A stretch of DNA of 64,000 nt from Vallitalea guaymasensis (GTDB lineage: Bacteria; Bacillota; Clostridia; Lachnospirales; Vallitaleaceae): contig NZ_CP058561.1 of NCBI RefSeq assembly GCF_018141425.1, positions 3,720,001 to 3,784,000 on the forward strand, written 5' to 3'. Below the pieces are notes generated by a model. The model worked only from the letters and a program-made list of their open reading frames with translations, was not told where the DNA came from and made no database searches. Below are positions 44,802 through 53,072 of this stretch, in pieces. Within the stretch, counting starts at the first letter, position 1. Each line of letters opens with the position of its first letter. Made by a program: the position numbers and the translations under genes.

Positions 44802-45428
44802 GTGTTACAATTAAAAAATAATATAGCTAAAAAAAGATTGATTATAAATATATTGAATATATGTTTTTTTGCTCTTTTACTGTTATTAGTCATTACTACT
44901 CCTTCCTTTGAAAGTATTTATTTTGGGATATTAAGTACAATAAGCATATTTGGTATGCAACAATTGACTAGAAAATTAGATAAGAACATTGGTCAACGAG
45001 AAGATAAAATAATATTTTCATGTTTGAATAAAGACTTTAACCAAAGGAATAATGGGTTAATGGTTTATTTAATAGTAATAGCATTTTCATTTACATTTAT
45101 TTCGGGTATATCAGAATCTTATTTTAAGAAATATTATTCTAATATATTATTTATACTACTCATAACAATAATAGTTCTATTGCTTTTAATGATGATAATG
45201 GTACTAGGGTTCTACGGTATGAGATGTTATGTATTTGATAATAGAATTATAACTGTACAAGGAGAATTGAATTTTTCTGACATAAAAAAATATCAGTTAA
45301 TACCTTTAAATAATGGTAAAGTTCAATTTGAAGCTAATACAGGTGAGCAATATGTTAAGGTGAAAATTAGCAATAAACAATCAAAAATTGTTGAAAGCAT
45401 AATCAAAAGTAATTGTGTCAAACAATAG
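44802..45428 (+). CDS. integral membrane protein, PadR operon
   Basis: The 208-residue protein has four hydrophobic helices (about 13-30, 35-52, 88-108 and 118-142) and a C-terminal beta-rich tail (FDNRIITVQGELNFSDIKKYQLIPL) like that of the preceding protein. The start is GTG at 44802, four bases after the upstream stop. It is not recognised beyond that similarity. Confidence 0.65.
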   Translation: MLQLKNNIAKKRLIINILNICFFALLLLLVITTPSFESIYFGILSTISIFGMQQLTRKLDKNIGQREDKIIFSCLNKDFNQRNNGLMVYLIVIAFSFTFISGISESYFKKYYSNILFILLITIIVLLLLMMIMVLGFYGMRCYVFDNRIITVQGELNFSDIKKYQLIPLNNGKVQFEANTGEQYVKVKISNKQSKIVESIIKSNCVKQ

Positions 45429-45441
45429 AAAGGAAAAATAT

Positions 45442-45481
45442 CTATCTTATAAAGGTTATAATTTTATAGGATAGGTTTTTT
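45442..45481 (+). terminator. terminator of the PadR operon
   Basis: CTATCTTATAAA pairs with TTTATAGGATAG with one G-U pair, followed by GTTTTTT. Confidence 0.75.
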
Positions 45482-45499
45482 ATATTTATAAAATTATCA

Positions 45500-45580
45500 T
45501 TGACATCTATATTTTTTTAATATAAAATAGTTATACATTACAACTATTTAACTGTACAACTATTGTATTGTATAACTATT
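45500..45580 (+). promoter_or_regulatory. promoter and multi-site operator of the MarR/ABC operon
   Basis: TTGACA (45500-45505), 17 bp and TAAAAT (45523-45528) form the promoter. AATAGTTATA (45526-45535) is inverted relative to three direct copies, TACAACTATT (45539), TACAACTATT (45555) and TATAACTATT (45571), which start exactly 16 bp apart. The sites overlap the -10 and the start of transcription, as expected for repression, probably by the MarR protein encoded first in the operon. Confidence 0.7.
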
Positions 45581-45671
45581 ATAATTTGCAATAATTATAA
45601 AGTATAACAATTTTATTATATTTACGTATAATAACTATGTAGGTTGTAGAATAATTGAAAGGAAGGTAGAT

Positions 45672-46094
45672 ATGACAGAAAGAGAAAGATTGATACAATG
45701 CATATTGAAATTTTTCCCTCTGATTAATAAAAAATTGTTTAAAGACATAAAGTACAAAAATTCCTTGCATCAAATGAGATTGATTGGTATGGTAGAGCAT
45801 GAAAATGGAAAGCCTATGAAATATTTTTGTGAAAGGCTCATGATCCCAAAATCAAATTTGACAAAGGTAGCTAACAGGTTAATTGAAGAAGGGCTAATTG
45901 AAAGAAAGACAGATGAAAAAGATAGACGAATAATTAACTTGTTTATAACTGAAAAAGGAAAAGAGGCATTAGATAAACATAAAAAAGTTATGAAAGAAAA
46001 TATAAGAATAAAACTAGAAAAGCTAGATGATGAAGACATCCAAAAGCTTATTTCAAATTTTGAAGAAATGGAAGCAATATTAGATAAGCTATAG
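45672..46094 (+). CDS. MarR-family transcriptional regulator
   Basis: The 140-residue winged-helix protein has MKYFCERLMIPKSNLTKVANRLIEEGLIERKTDEKDRRIINLFITEKGKEAL, the MarR recognition helix and DxRxxR wing. It is first in an operon with two ABC exporter subunits, a common drug-efflux arrangement. It probably autoregulates through the repeats at 45526-45580. The effector is unknown. Confidence 0.9.
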   Translation: MTERERLIQCILKFFPLINKKLFKDIKYKNSLHQMRLIGMVEHENGKPMKYFCERLMIPKSNLTKVANRLIEEGLIERKTDEKDRRIINLFITEKGKEALDKHKKVMKENIRIKLEKLDDEDIQKLISNFEEMEAILDKL

Positions 46095-46124
46095 AAGATT
46101 ACATCATGAAGGGAGAGATAAGAT

Positions 46125-47852
46125 ATGATTAAATTACTTAAAGGTTTAAAGCCTTTTAGTTTATCAATTATTATTATACTTATATTTACATTCTTAAGAA
46201 CATTAACCGAGTTATTCTTGCCAACATTAATGTCTGATATAGTTGATATAGGTATTGTTAAGCAGGACATAGGATATATAGCAAAAACAGGAGCATTCAT
46301 GTTACTTATTGCTGCTCTAGGCGGACTATGTTCTATATTAACAAGTATGCTGTCAGCTAAGACTGGTAGTGCATTTGCGAGAAATCTAAGAAATAAGGTT
46401 TTTGAAAAGATTGAAAATTATTCTTTAAAAGAATTTGATGAAAAAGGTACTGCTTCATTAATAACTAGAACAACCAATGATATTACACAGATACAGAATC
46501 TTGTTGTTATGTTATTAAGAATGTTCATCAGAGCTCCTCTAATGGCTATAGGTGGTATTATCATGGCTATCAACAAAAACCCTAATCTATCATTAATTAT
46601 TATAGTGGTTGTTGTTATACTAGGAATTGTAATAGGTTTGGTGGCTAGTAAAAGTATACCTATGTTCAAATCAATGCAAGTCAAGGTAGATAAGCTTAAT
46701 CTAGTGCTAAGAGAAAGATTAACTGGCATAAGGGTTATTAGAGCTTTCAATAAGATTAATCATGAAAAGAAAAGATTTAATGATGCTAATAAAGATTTAA
46801 CTAATACAGCTATAAAAGTTAATAAGTTAATGGCATGTTTGACTCCAATACTAATGCTGTTATTTAACTTTACTACTATATTCATTATATGGTTCGGTTC
46901 TTTTAAAATTAATAATGGTGCTATGCAGGTTGGAGATTTAATGGCGTTTATCCAATATGTATCTCAGATAATGTTCTCATTAATCATGTTGACCATGATT
47001 TTTATCTTGATACCACGTGCATCTGCATCTGCTATCAGAATTAATGAAGTTCTGAATGTAGAACCAGAAATCAATGATCCTAATGATCCAGCGGATAAAA
47101 CTGAAAAAAGAGGATATATTGAATTTAAAAATGTATCTTTTAGATATAATAATGCTGAAGGTGAAGCCTTGGAAGATATATCATTTCAAGCTGAACCTGG
47201 AGAGGTTACTGCTATTATAGGTGGAACTGGTTCAGGAAAGTCTACACTAGTTAATTTGATATCTAGATTTTATGATGTATCAAGAGGTAGCATATTAATT
47301 GATGATGTTGATATTAGAAAAATGTCTCAGGAATATTTACGAAGTAAGATTGGTTTAGTTCCTCAAAAAGCAGTATTATTCAGTGGAACCATAACCCAAA
47401 ACATCAGATTTGGAAAAGAGGATGCAAATAAAGAAGAAATAGTTCATGCTTGTGAGATAGCTCAAGCAACTGAATTCATAAATGATATGAAAGATGGATA
47501 TGATTCTGAGATATCTCAAGGCGGTACTAATATATCAGGAGGACAAAAACAGCGTTTGTCAATTGCAAGAGCTTTAGTCAGAAAACCTGAAATATATATT
47601 TTTGATGATAGTTTTTCAGCTTTGGATTTCAAGACTGATGCGAGACTTCGTCAAGCTCTAAAGAAAGAAACACTAAATGATACTGTAATAATTGTTGCAC
47701 AGCGTGTGACTACTGTAATGAATGCAGATAGAATAATTGTTCTAGACGAAGGACGTATTGTAGGAATGGGAACACATAAAGAATTGCTAAGCTCAAGTGA
47801 TGTATATAGACAGATTGTATCTTCACAGCTTTCAGAGGAGGAATTAGCATGA
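46125..47852 (+). CDS. heterodimeric ABC exporter subunit, degenerate-site half
   Basis: The 575-residue protein has six membrane helices then an ATPase: Walker A GGTGSGKST, signature ISGGQKQR and Walker B IYIFDDSFSALD. The usual catalytic Glu after Walker B is Asp, which marks the degenerate nucleotide site of heterodimeric exporters (BmrCD, LmrCD and TM287/288 type). Its partner follows with an ATGA overlap. Multidrug or lipid export is inferred from the family and the MarR context. Confidence 0.9.
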   Translation: MIKLLKGLKPFSLSIIIILIFTFLRTLTELFLPTLMSDIVDIGIVKQDIGYIAKTGAFMLLIAALGGLCSILTSMLSAKTGSAFARNLRNKVFEKIENYSLKEFDEKGTASLITRTTNDITQIQNLVVMLLRMFIRAPLMAIGGIIMAINKNPNLSLIIIVVVVILGIVIGLVASKSIPMFKSMQVKVDKLNLVLRERLTGIRVIRAFNKINHEKKRFNDANKDLTNTAIKVNKLMACLTPILMLLFNFTTIFIIWFGSFKINNGAMQVGDLMAFIQYVSQIMFSLIMLTMIFILIPRASASAIRINEVLNVEPEINDPNDPADKTEKRGYIEFKNVSFRYNNAEGEALEDISFQAEPGEVTAIIGGTGSGKSTLVNLISRFYDVSRGSILIDDVDIRKMSQEYLRSKIGLVPQKAVLFSGTITQNIRFGKEDANKEEIVHACEIAQATEFINDMKDGYDSEISQGGTNISGGQKQRLSIARALVRKPEIYIFDDSFSALDFKTDARLRQALKKETLNDTVIIVAQRVTTVMNADRIIVLDEGRIVGMGTHKELLSSSDVYRQIVSSQLSEEELA

Positions 47853-49699
47853 GTAAAGGTAAAGTAGGAAGAGGACCGGGTAGAGGTCATGCCATGAGTA
47901 TGCCTGTAGAGAAAGCAAAAGATTTCAAAGGAACACTAAAAAGATTATTAGGGTATCTAAAACCTAGAAGAGTAAGTCTTATTTTTGTAGTTATAATGGC
48001 TATTTGCAGTACAATATTCACTATTCTGGCACCAAAGATAATGGGAAAGGCTACAACAAGACTTTTTAATGATTTTATGGAAATCATTAAAGGCGTGCCT
48101 AACGCATCAGTTGACTTTGATGCTATATTGAATATTCTAATCGTGCTTGGTGTTTTGTATATTTTAAGTTCTTTATTCAGCTTTATTATGCAATTCACTA
48201 TGGCAAGTGTTGTTCAGAAAACAGTTTTTACAATGCGTGAAGATGTTAGCAGGAAGCTTACCAAGTTACCACTTAAATATTATGATTCCCGTACTCATGG
48301 TGAAATACTAAGCCGTGTTACTAATGATATTGATAATATAAGTAATACTTTGCAACAAAGCGTTATACAGTTAATAACTTCTATAATAACTATAGTAGGT
48401 GTTATCGTCATGATGTTGACAATAAGCCCTTTGTTGACACTTATTACTATTACCACATTACCATTAAGTATTATAATCACTAAGAATATAGCCAAGAAGT
48501 CACAAAAATATTTTAAGAGTCAGCAAGAAATAATCGGTAATCTTAACGGTCATGTTGAAGAAATGTATACAGGGCATAAGATTGTAAAAGCTTATGGACA
48601 TGAGAAAAAATCAATAAAAGAGTTTAAAGAAATCAATAACAAATTATATGAGGCTGGCTGGAAAGCGCAATTTATATCAGGTATCATAATGCCTATGATG
48701 AGTTTTGTTAATAACTTAGGATATGTATTTGTTTGTATCGCTGGTGGTATATTGATGATAAAGAAATCTATTCAGTTAGGTGATATTCAAGCTTTTATTC
48801 AATATTCAAGATCATTTGGTCAGCCAATTGTTCAAACAGCTAATATTGCTAATATTATTCAGTCAACTATTGCATCTGCTGAGCGTGTTTTTGAAGTATT
48901 AGATGAAGAAGAAGAGATACCAGATAAAAATAATCCAGTGCAAATTGATAATCTAAAGGGAAATGTTAGATTTGACCATGTTGATTTTGGTTATAAAGAG
49001 GATGTTACTCTTATCAATAATATGAATATTGATGTTAAGAAAGGTCAAACAGTGGCTATAGTGGGTCCTACTGGTGCTGGAAAGACAACGTTGGTTAATT
49101 TACTTATGAGGTTCTATGAACTTAAGGATGGTACTATTAGCATTGATGGTGTTAACATTAATGATTTGAGAAGAAGTGATCTTAGAAATCTCTTTGGTAT
49201 GGTTCTTCAAGATACGTGGTTGTTCAAAGGAACCATAAGAGATAATATCGCTTATGGAAAAGAAGGGGTTAGTGAGGAAGAAATCATCAGGGCTACAAAA
49301 GCTGCACATGCGGATCATTTTATTAGAACCCTTCCAGAGGGGTATGATACTGTACTTAATGAAGAAGCTAATAATATATCCCAAGGACAGAAACAGCTTT
49401 TGACTATTGCTAGGGCGATACTTGCTAATCCATCAATTCTAATACTCGATGAAGCAACAAGTAGTGTTGATACTAGGACGGAGATATATATTCAAAAAGC
49501 TATGGAGTCACTTATGAAGGGAAGAACAAGTTTTGTTATTGCCCATCGTTTGTCTACTATTAAGGATGCGGATATGATTCTTGTAATGAATAATGGTGAT
49601 ATTATAGAGAAAGGAAATCATCAGGAATTGCTTGAATTCAATGGCTTTTATGCTGAGCTTTATAATAGTCAGTTTGTTGGAAGTGAAGAAGCGGTTTAG
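47849..49699 (+). CDS. heterodimeric ABC exporter subunit, canonical Walker B half
   Basis: The 616-residue protein has an N-terminal basic extension (KGKVGRGPGRGHAMSMP), six membrane helices and an ATPase with Walker A GPTGAGKTT, signature ISQGQKQLL and Walker B LILDEATSSVD. Its signature has Gln where Gly is usual. It keeps the catalytic Glu. This complements the first subunit, whose Walker B is altered but whose signature is intact, so one composite site is consensus and one is degenerate. Confidence 0.9.
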   Translation: MSKGKVGRGPGRGHAMSMPVEKAKDFKGTLKRLLGYLKPRRVSLIFVVIMAICSTIFTILAPKIMGKATTRLFNDFMEIIKGVPNASVDFDAILNILIVLGVLYILSSLFSFIMQFTMASVVQKTVFTMREDVSRKLTKLPLKYYDSRTHGEILSRVTNDIDNISNTLQQSVIQLITSIITIVGVIVMMLTISPLLTLITITTLPLSIIITKNIAKKSQKYFKSQQEIIGNLNGHVEEMYTGHKIVKAYGHEKKSIKEFKEINNKLYEAGWKAQFISGIIMPMMSFVNNLGYVFVCIAGGILMIKKSIQLGDIQAFIQYSRSFGQPIVQTANIANIIQSTIASAERVFEVLDEEEEIPDKNNPVQIDNLKGNVRFDHVDFGYKEDVTLINNMNIDVKKGQTVAIVGPTGAGKTTLVNLLMRFYELKDGTISIDGVNINDLRRSDLRNLFGMVLQDTWLFKGTIRDNIAYGKEGVSEEEIIRATKAAHADHFIRTLPEGYDTVLNEEANNISQGQKQLLTIARAILANPSILILDEATSSVDTRTEIYIQKAMESLMKGRTSFVIAHRLSTIKDADMILVMNNGDIIEKGNHQELLEFNGFYAELYNSQFVGSEEAV

Positions 49700-49756
49700 A
49701 GATTTATTTAAAGGCTTGAGATTTTATTTTTGAGGTAGAATCAATATGGCTAGTGC

Positions 49757-49836
49757 AAGGTGTATATAGTAGGTTTAACTTGCCTTACCCTGAGAAGCGG
49801 TCGGTCTGCGTTAAACCAACTATATACACCTTTTTT
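49757..49836 (+). terminator. large-loop hairpin and T run after the ABC exporter operon
   Basis: A 22-bp stem with one A-A mismatch (49757-49779 with 49810-49832) encloses a GC-richer 30-base loop and is followed by TTTTTT. It should end the ABC transcript. The loop is far larger than normal for a terminator. Confidence 0.65.
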
Positions 49837-49967
49837 ATGGCTAGGGTAGTGGGGGTGGTAAAAAATTATAATTAGGGATGTAATTTGATGGAATTATTGA
49901 CAAGATTTTGGTGGATAGATATACTTGTTATAAGAATATACTGCGTGTGAGAGGATTGATTGTAAGT

Positions 49968-50594
49968 ATGGATTTGATTTATGGGACATATAATCCTTCA
50001 AAGTTTTTGAGTATGGTTAAGATGTTAGAGGGGCTTGATATTAATTTAATGCATCTTGATTCATTTGATATAGAGATTGTAGAAGCAGAGGAGAATGGTA
50101 AAGAACCGTTGGATAATGCATTTGCTAAAGCAATGAGTTATTATAAGCAATTAAAGAGACCAGTATTCTCATGTGATTCAGGGTTGTTTTTTGATGATGT
50201 TGATGAGGAAGATCAACCTGGGGTTTATATTAAACGAGTGAATGGGAAGGTTTTAACAGATTTGGAGATGCAAGCTTATTATAGTGATTTAGCTAGGAAA
50301 TATGGGGGACGTTTAAGGGCATATTATAAGAATTCAATTTGTTTGGTTATGAATGAAAATACTGTTTATAGATATGATGGTGAGGATTTGAATTCGGAGA
50401 AGTTTTATATGGTAGATAGACCTCATGATGTTTTTCGTAAAGGGTTTCCACTTGATTCCTTGTCTGTTGATATGAAAAGTATGAAGTATTATTATGATTT
50501 GCAGGAAGGAGAGGATGATAATCTAGGGGTTATAAGTGGATTTCGGAGATTTTTTATTAAGGTTTTTAATTTATCAGAGTCAAATAAGGTATAA
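49968..50594 (+). CDS. RdgB/HAM1-like non-canonical purine NTP pyrophosphatase
   Basis: The 208-residue protein has the family's signature points: LIYGTYNPSKF at the N-terminus, NGKEPLDNAFAKAMSYY, then RPVFSCDSGLFFDD. The C-terminal half is divergent from bacterial RdgB (no clear FGYDPIF motif), so the substrate may differ from ITP/XTP. The ATG at 49968 is taken although its ribosome site is weak; the frame upstream is open to 49908. Confidence 0.7.
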   Translation: MDLIYGTYNPSKFLSMVKMLEGLDINLMHLDSFDIEIVEAEENGKEPLDNAFAKAMSYYKQLKRPVFSCDSGLFFDDVDEEDQPGVYIKRVNGKVLTDLEMQAYYSDLARKYGGRLRAYYKNSICLVMNENTVYRYDGEDLNSEKFYMVDRPHDVFRKGFPLDSLSVDMKSMKYYYDLQEGEDDNLGVISGFRRFFIKVFNLSESNKV

Positions 50595-50693
50595 AATATA
50601 ATGATACATAAAGTGAAATAAGGAAAGTTATTGAACTTATTATAATAGAGGTAATAGTTGTTTAAGTAAATATAGATATAAGGTGGGGTATGA

Positions 50694-51008
50694 ATGGAAA
50701 ATCAAGAATTAAGAGAAGTGAAAAGAGAATTATATAAGGAGATAGATGAATTAAAAAGGGAATATAAATGGTTCAAGGGTAGAGTAAGCACTATTGCTAA
50801 TCTTTTTATACCAGGTATAGGATTTTTTATTTATGGTAGTTCATATTTGAAGGGACTTATAAGTTTTATCTTATTTGGTGGGTATAATTTAATCTTTTTC
50901 AAATGGATATTACCTGATCTGGATTTTGCTGTTGGAATGATATATTATACTCCAGCAATTATTATATGGTTAGTAAGTACTGTTATGGTGGCGAATCTGG
51001 ATGAATGA
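50694..51008 (+). CDS. small membrane protein with N-terminal coiled coil
   Basis: The 104-residue protein has a charged helix (1-30) and then three hydrophobic stretches (about 36-52, 54-72 and 80-99), including IPGIGFFIYGSSYLKGLISFILFGGYNL. That stretch recalls small TM2-like membrane proteins. GGTGGGG precedes the ATG. The function is unknown. Confidence 0.65.
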   Translation: MENQELREVKRELYKEIDELKREYKWFKGRVSTIANLFIPGIGFFIYGSSYLKGLISFILFGGYNLIFFKWILPDLDFAVGMIYYTPAIIIWLVSTVMVANLDE

Positions 51009-51088
51009 GTATAAGTTGAAAATTTTGAGTCACAGTAGATTAGAGAAAGTGGAAGTTGATTTATTAAAGATAATGGAGGAGGAATAAT

Positions 51089-51629
51089 ATGCCTTTTGCA
51101 ATGACGCATTTGTATATTGCATATAACATAATACAACAGACACCTCAAATTAAGAAACCCAATGATTTTTTGTTAGGAGCTATTGCTCCAGATTCAGTGC
51201 ATTTTCGAAATAATTACGATAGTGATATGAAATTCAATAGTCATCTGTGTATTGGTAATGAAAAATGGGGAAGAGTAACTAACAATGATGAGTGGATAGA
51301 TATGGACACCATTTAGAGAGAAAAATAACTTAGGAAAAGGGGTTTGTAGTATATATCATCAAGAATCTTATGCTATTGATTATGAATTATATTTACTTCC
51401 ACAAAGAAAGGTAATATGGACTATGTTGGAGGATGCTACAGCATTTGATATACCGGATATTGTAAGAGCAGTAGAAATAAATCAGATGAAACAATCTTTG
51501 ATTAAGGAACAATTTGAGAATAGGGAGTCTATTGATATATCAACGAATGAATATGTAACACTTTCTGGAATGCAAAAATTTATAGATGAGGAATCTAAGT
51601 ACATAAAAAATATGTTGTATGGCGAATAG
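51089..51629 (+). pseudogene. decayed zinc-dependent phospholipase-C-like gene (internal deletion, frameshift)
   Basis: The 5-prime part (51089-51316) encodes MPFAMTHLYIAYNII...FLLGAIAPDSVHFR, a pattern of clostridial zinc-dependent phospholipase-like proteins, and stops after WIDMDTI. Reading continues in another frame from about 51303 (WTPFRE...IYHQESYAIDYELYLLPQRK) to 51629 without stops. The two parts join within one family sequence, but the middle, which should hold further His ligands, is missing. A frame-changing deletion near 51303-51316 explains this. The strong GGAGGAGG site and start survive, so the decay is recent. Confidence 0.72.
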
Positions 51630-51663
51630 TGATATACTAAGACGAAAATAAAACTAGAAGGGA

Positions 51664-52368
51664 TTGATACATATAAATAAACTTAAAGTTAATAAGCTTG
51701 AGAATGTTTATGTTTATACAGAACTTATATCAGGATTTTTTAATAATGTTTCAGTTATTGATGATGAAGAATTAATATTAATTGATACATTTAAGACAAG
51801 AGAGCTGATGGAAGAGTTAATGGAAAATATATCAGATACGTTTAACAGGTCAGTAAGCAAGATAATATATACTCATTGGCATATAGATCATACTCTAGGT
51901 TCACATTTCATATCTAATGCTAGTATAATATCAACTAATTACACTAATAAGTATCTAGAAAAATTTATATCTAATGATTTGGAAAGGTTAGTAAATAGAG
52001 GTATTATAGAAAATGGAGCAAAACCAAAATTATCAGATGTTGAATTTGAAGAGATATATAATATTGAACTATTTAAGGGGAAAAAGTTAGTAATTAAACA
52101 TTTACCTGGACATACATATGATAGTTTAGTAGTATTTTATGAAGATATATTAATTGTTGGTGATACATTATTAGGGAATGAAGTAGATGTTTTTAAGCCC
52201 CCAGTTATACCTCCAGATGCTCCATTGTCAAAAGAAGAACATTTGGAAACTGCTATAGAATTTATTAATAATTCAAATGTTGTACATATAATAACTGGTC
52301 ATGGATATATGCTTCCAAAGATAGAGCTTATCCAATCCAATCTCAATAGATTAAAGAATATTATATAG
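51664..52368 (+). CDS. MBL-fold metallo-hydrolase
   Basis: The 234-residue protein has the metallo-beta-lactamase fold core: YTHWHIDHTLGSHF is the HxHxDH motif, LPGHTYDSLVVFY provides the third His, and the DILIVGDTLLG Asp and final GHGYMLP His are present. The start is doubtful. The only recognised codon after an in-frame stop at 51655 is TTG at 51664, which nearly abuts the AGAAGGG site. The hydrolytic substrate is unknown. Confidence 0.82.
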   Translation: MIHINKLKVNKLENVYVYTELISGFFNNVSVIDDEELILIDTFKTRELMEELMENISDTFNRSVSKIIYTHWHIDHTLGSHFISNASIISTNYTNKYLEKFISNDLERLVNRGIIENGAKPKLSDVEFEEIYNIELFKGKKLVIKHLPGHTYDSLVVFYEDILIVGDTLLGNEVDVFKPPVIPPDAPLSKEEHLETAIEFINNSNVVHIITGHGYMLPKIELIQSNLNRLKNII

Positions 52369-52437
52369 AGTTTAATTGGATGTTTATTAGGTAATTATTG
52401 ATGTATAGATGTTGTTAAAAAGATAAAGGAGGATATT

Positions 52438-52977
52438 ATGGGATATGCAATCGAAGTTAATTTTGATAAAAAGAGTGAAGATAAGTTAATAGAATATTGG
52501 AGACTATTATGTCAGAATAATATTAGCTCATACATGTATAAAAATGGGGCACACCCACATATAGCGTTTGCTGTTTTTGATGAAAAGACTAAAGATATTA
52601 GTGGGCTTAGAAATATTATGAATGATTATTTTAGTAGAATAGAACCATTTGAGGTGATTTTTTCTTATCTGGGTCTATTTCCTACCAATGAAGGAGTTGG
52701 TTTTATAGCACCAAAGGTATCTCAACAGTTATTGGAGTATCATGAGGGATTCTATAATGAAATATGTGATAATGGATATGATGCATGGTTTAATGATTAT
52801 TATAAACCAGATGTTTGGATACCTCATTGTACCATGACTATTAATACTACTAACAATAATCAAATGAAGGGAATAGAATTATTAAGAAATACATTCAAGC
52901 CATTTAAAGCAAAAATCACAAGGGTTTCATTAGTGGAATTTTTTCCGAGTAAATATTTAGAAGTGATAGAGTTATAG
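52438..52977 (+). CDS. 2H phosphoesterase (2-prime,5-prime RNA ligase-like)
   Basis: The 179-residue protein has the two HxT/S-like motifs of the 2H superfamily: HPHIAFAVF in the first half and PHCTMTINTT in the second. These would line a catalytic cleft for cyclic phosphodiester hydrolysis. The first motif has Ala in place of Thr/Ser. AAAGGAGG precedes the ATG. The substrate is unknown. Confidence 0.8.
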   Translation: MGYAIEVNFDKKSEDKLIEYWRLLCQNNISSYMYKNGAHPHIAFAVFDEKTKDISGLRNIMNDYFSRIEPFEVIFSYLGLFPTNEGVGFIAPKVSQQLLEYHEGFYNEICDNGYDAWFNDYYKPDVWIPHCTMTINTTNNNQMKGIELLRNTFKPFKAKITRVSLVEFFPSKYLEVIEL

Positions 52978-52987
52978 TAATAAATAT

Positions 52988-53034
52988 TTGACAAAACAAA
53001 TAGATATATGTAAAATTAATTTCAGAGTGAAATA
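52988..53034 (+). promoter_or_regulatory. promoter and operator of the ROK regulator gene
   Basis: TTGACA (52988-52993), 17 bp and TAAAAT (53011-53016) are followed by AATTTCAGAGTGAAATA (53018-53034). That is a one-mismatch version of the palindrome found twice before the isomerase gene. Autoregulation is inferred. Confidence 0.75.
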
Positions 53035-53072
53035 ATTGAGCTATGCTTATATAGTAGTAAAGGATTGATACA

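Noticed and set aside
49888-49950. 20-codon leader-like frame (starts MELLTRFWWIDILV) before the RdgB-like gene
   Set aside because: An AGGGA sequence lies upstream, but the frame is short, has no attenuator structure after it and overlaps the possible 5-prime extension of the next gene. It is too weak to list.
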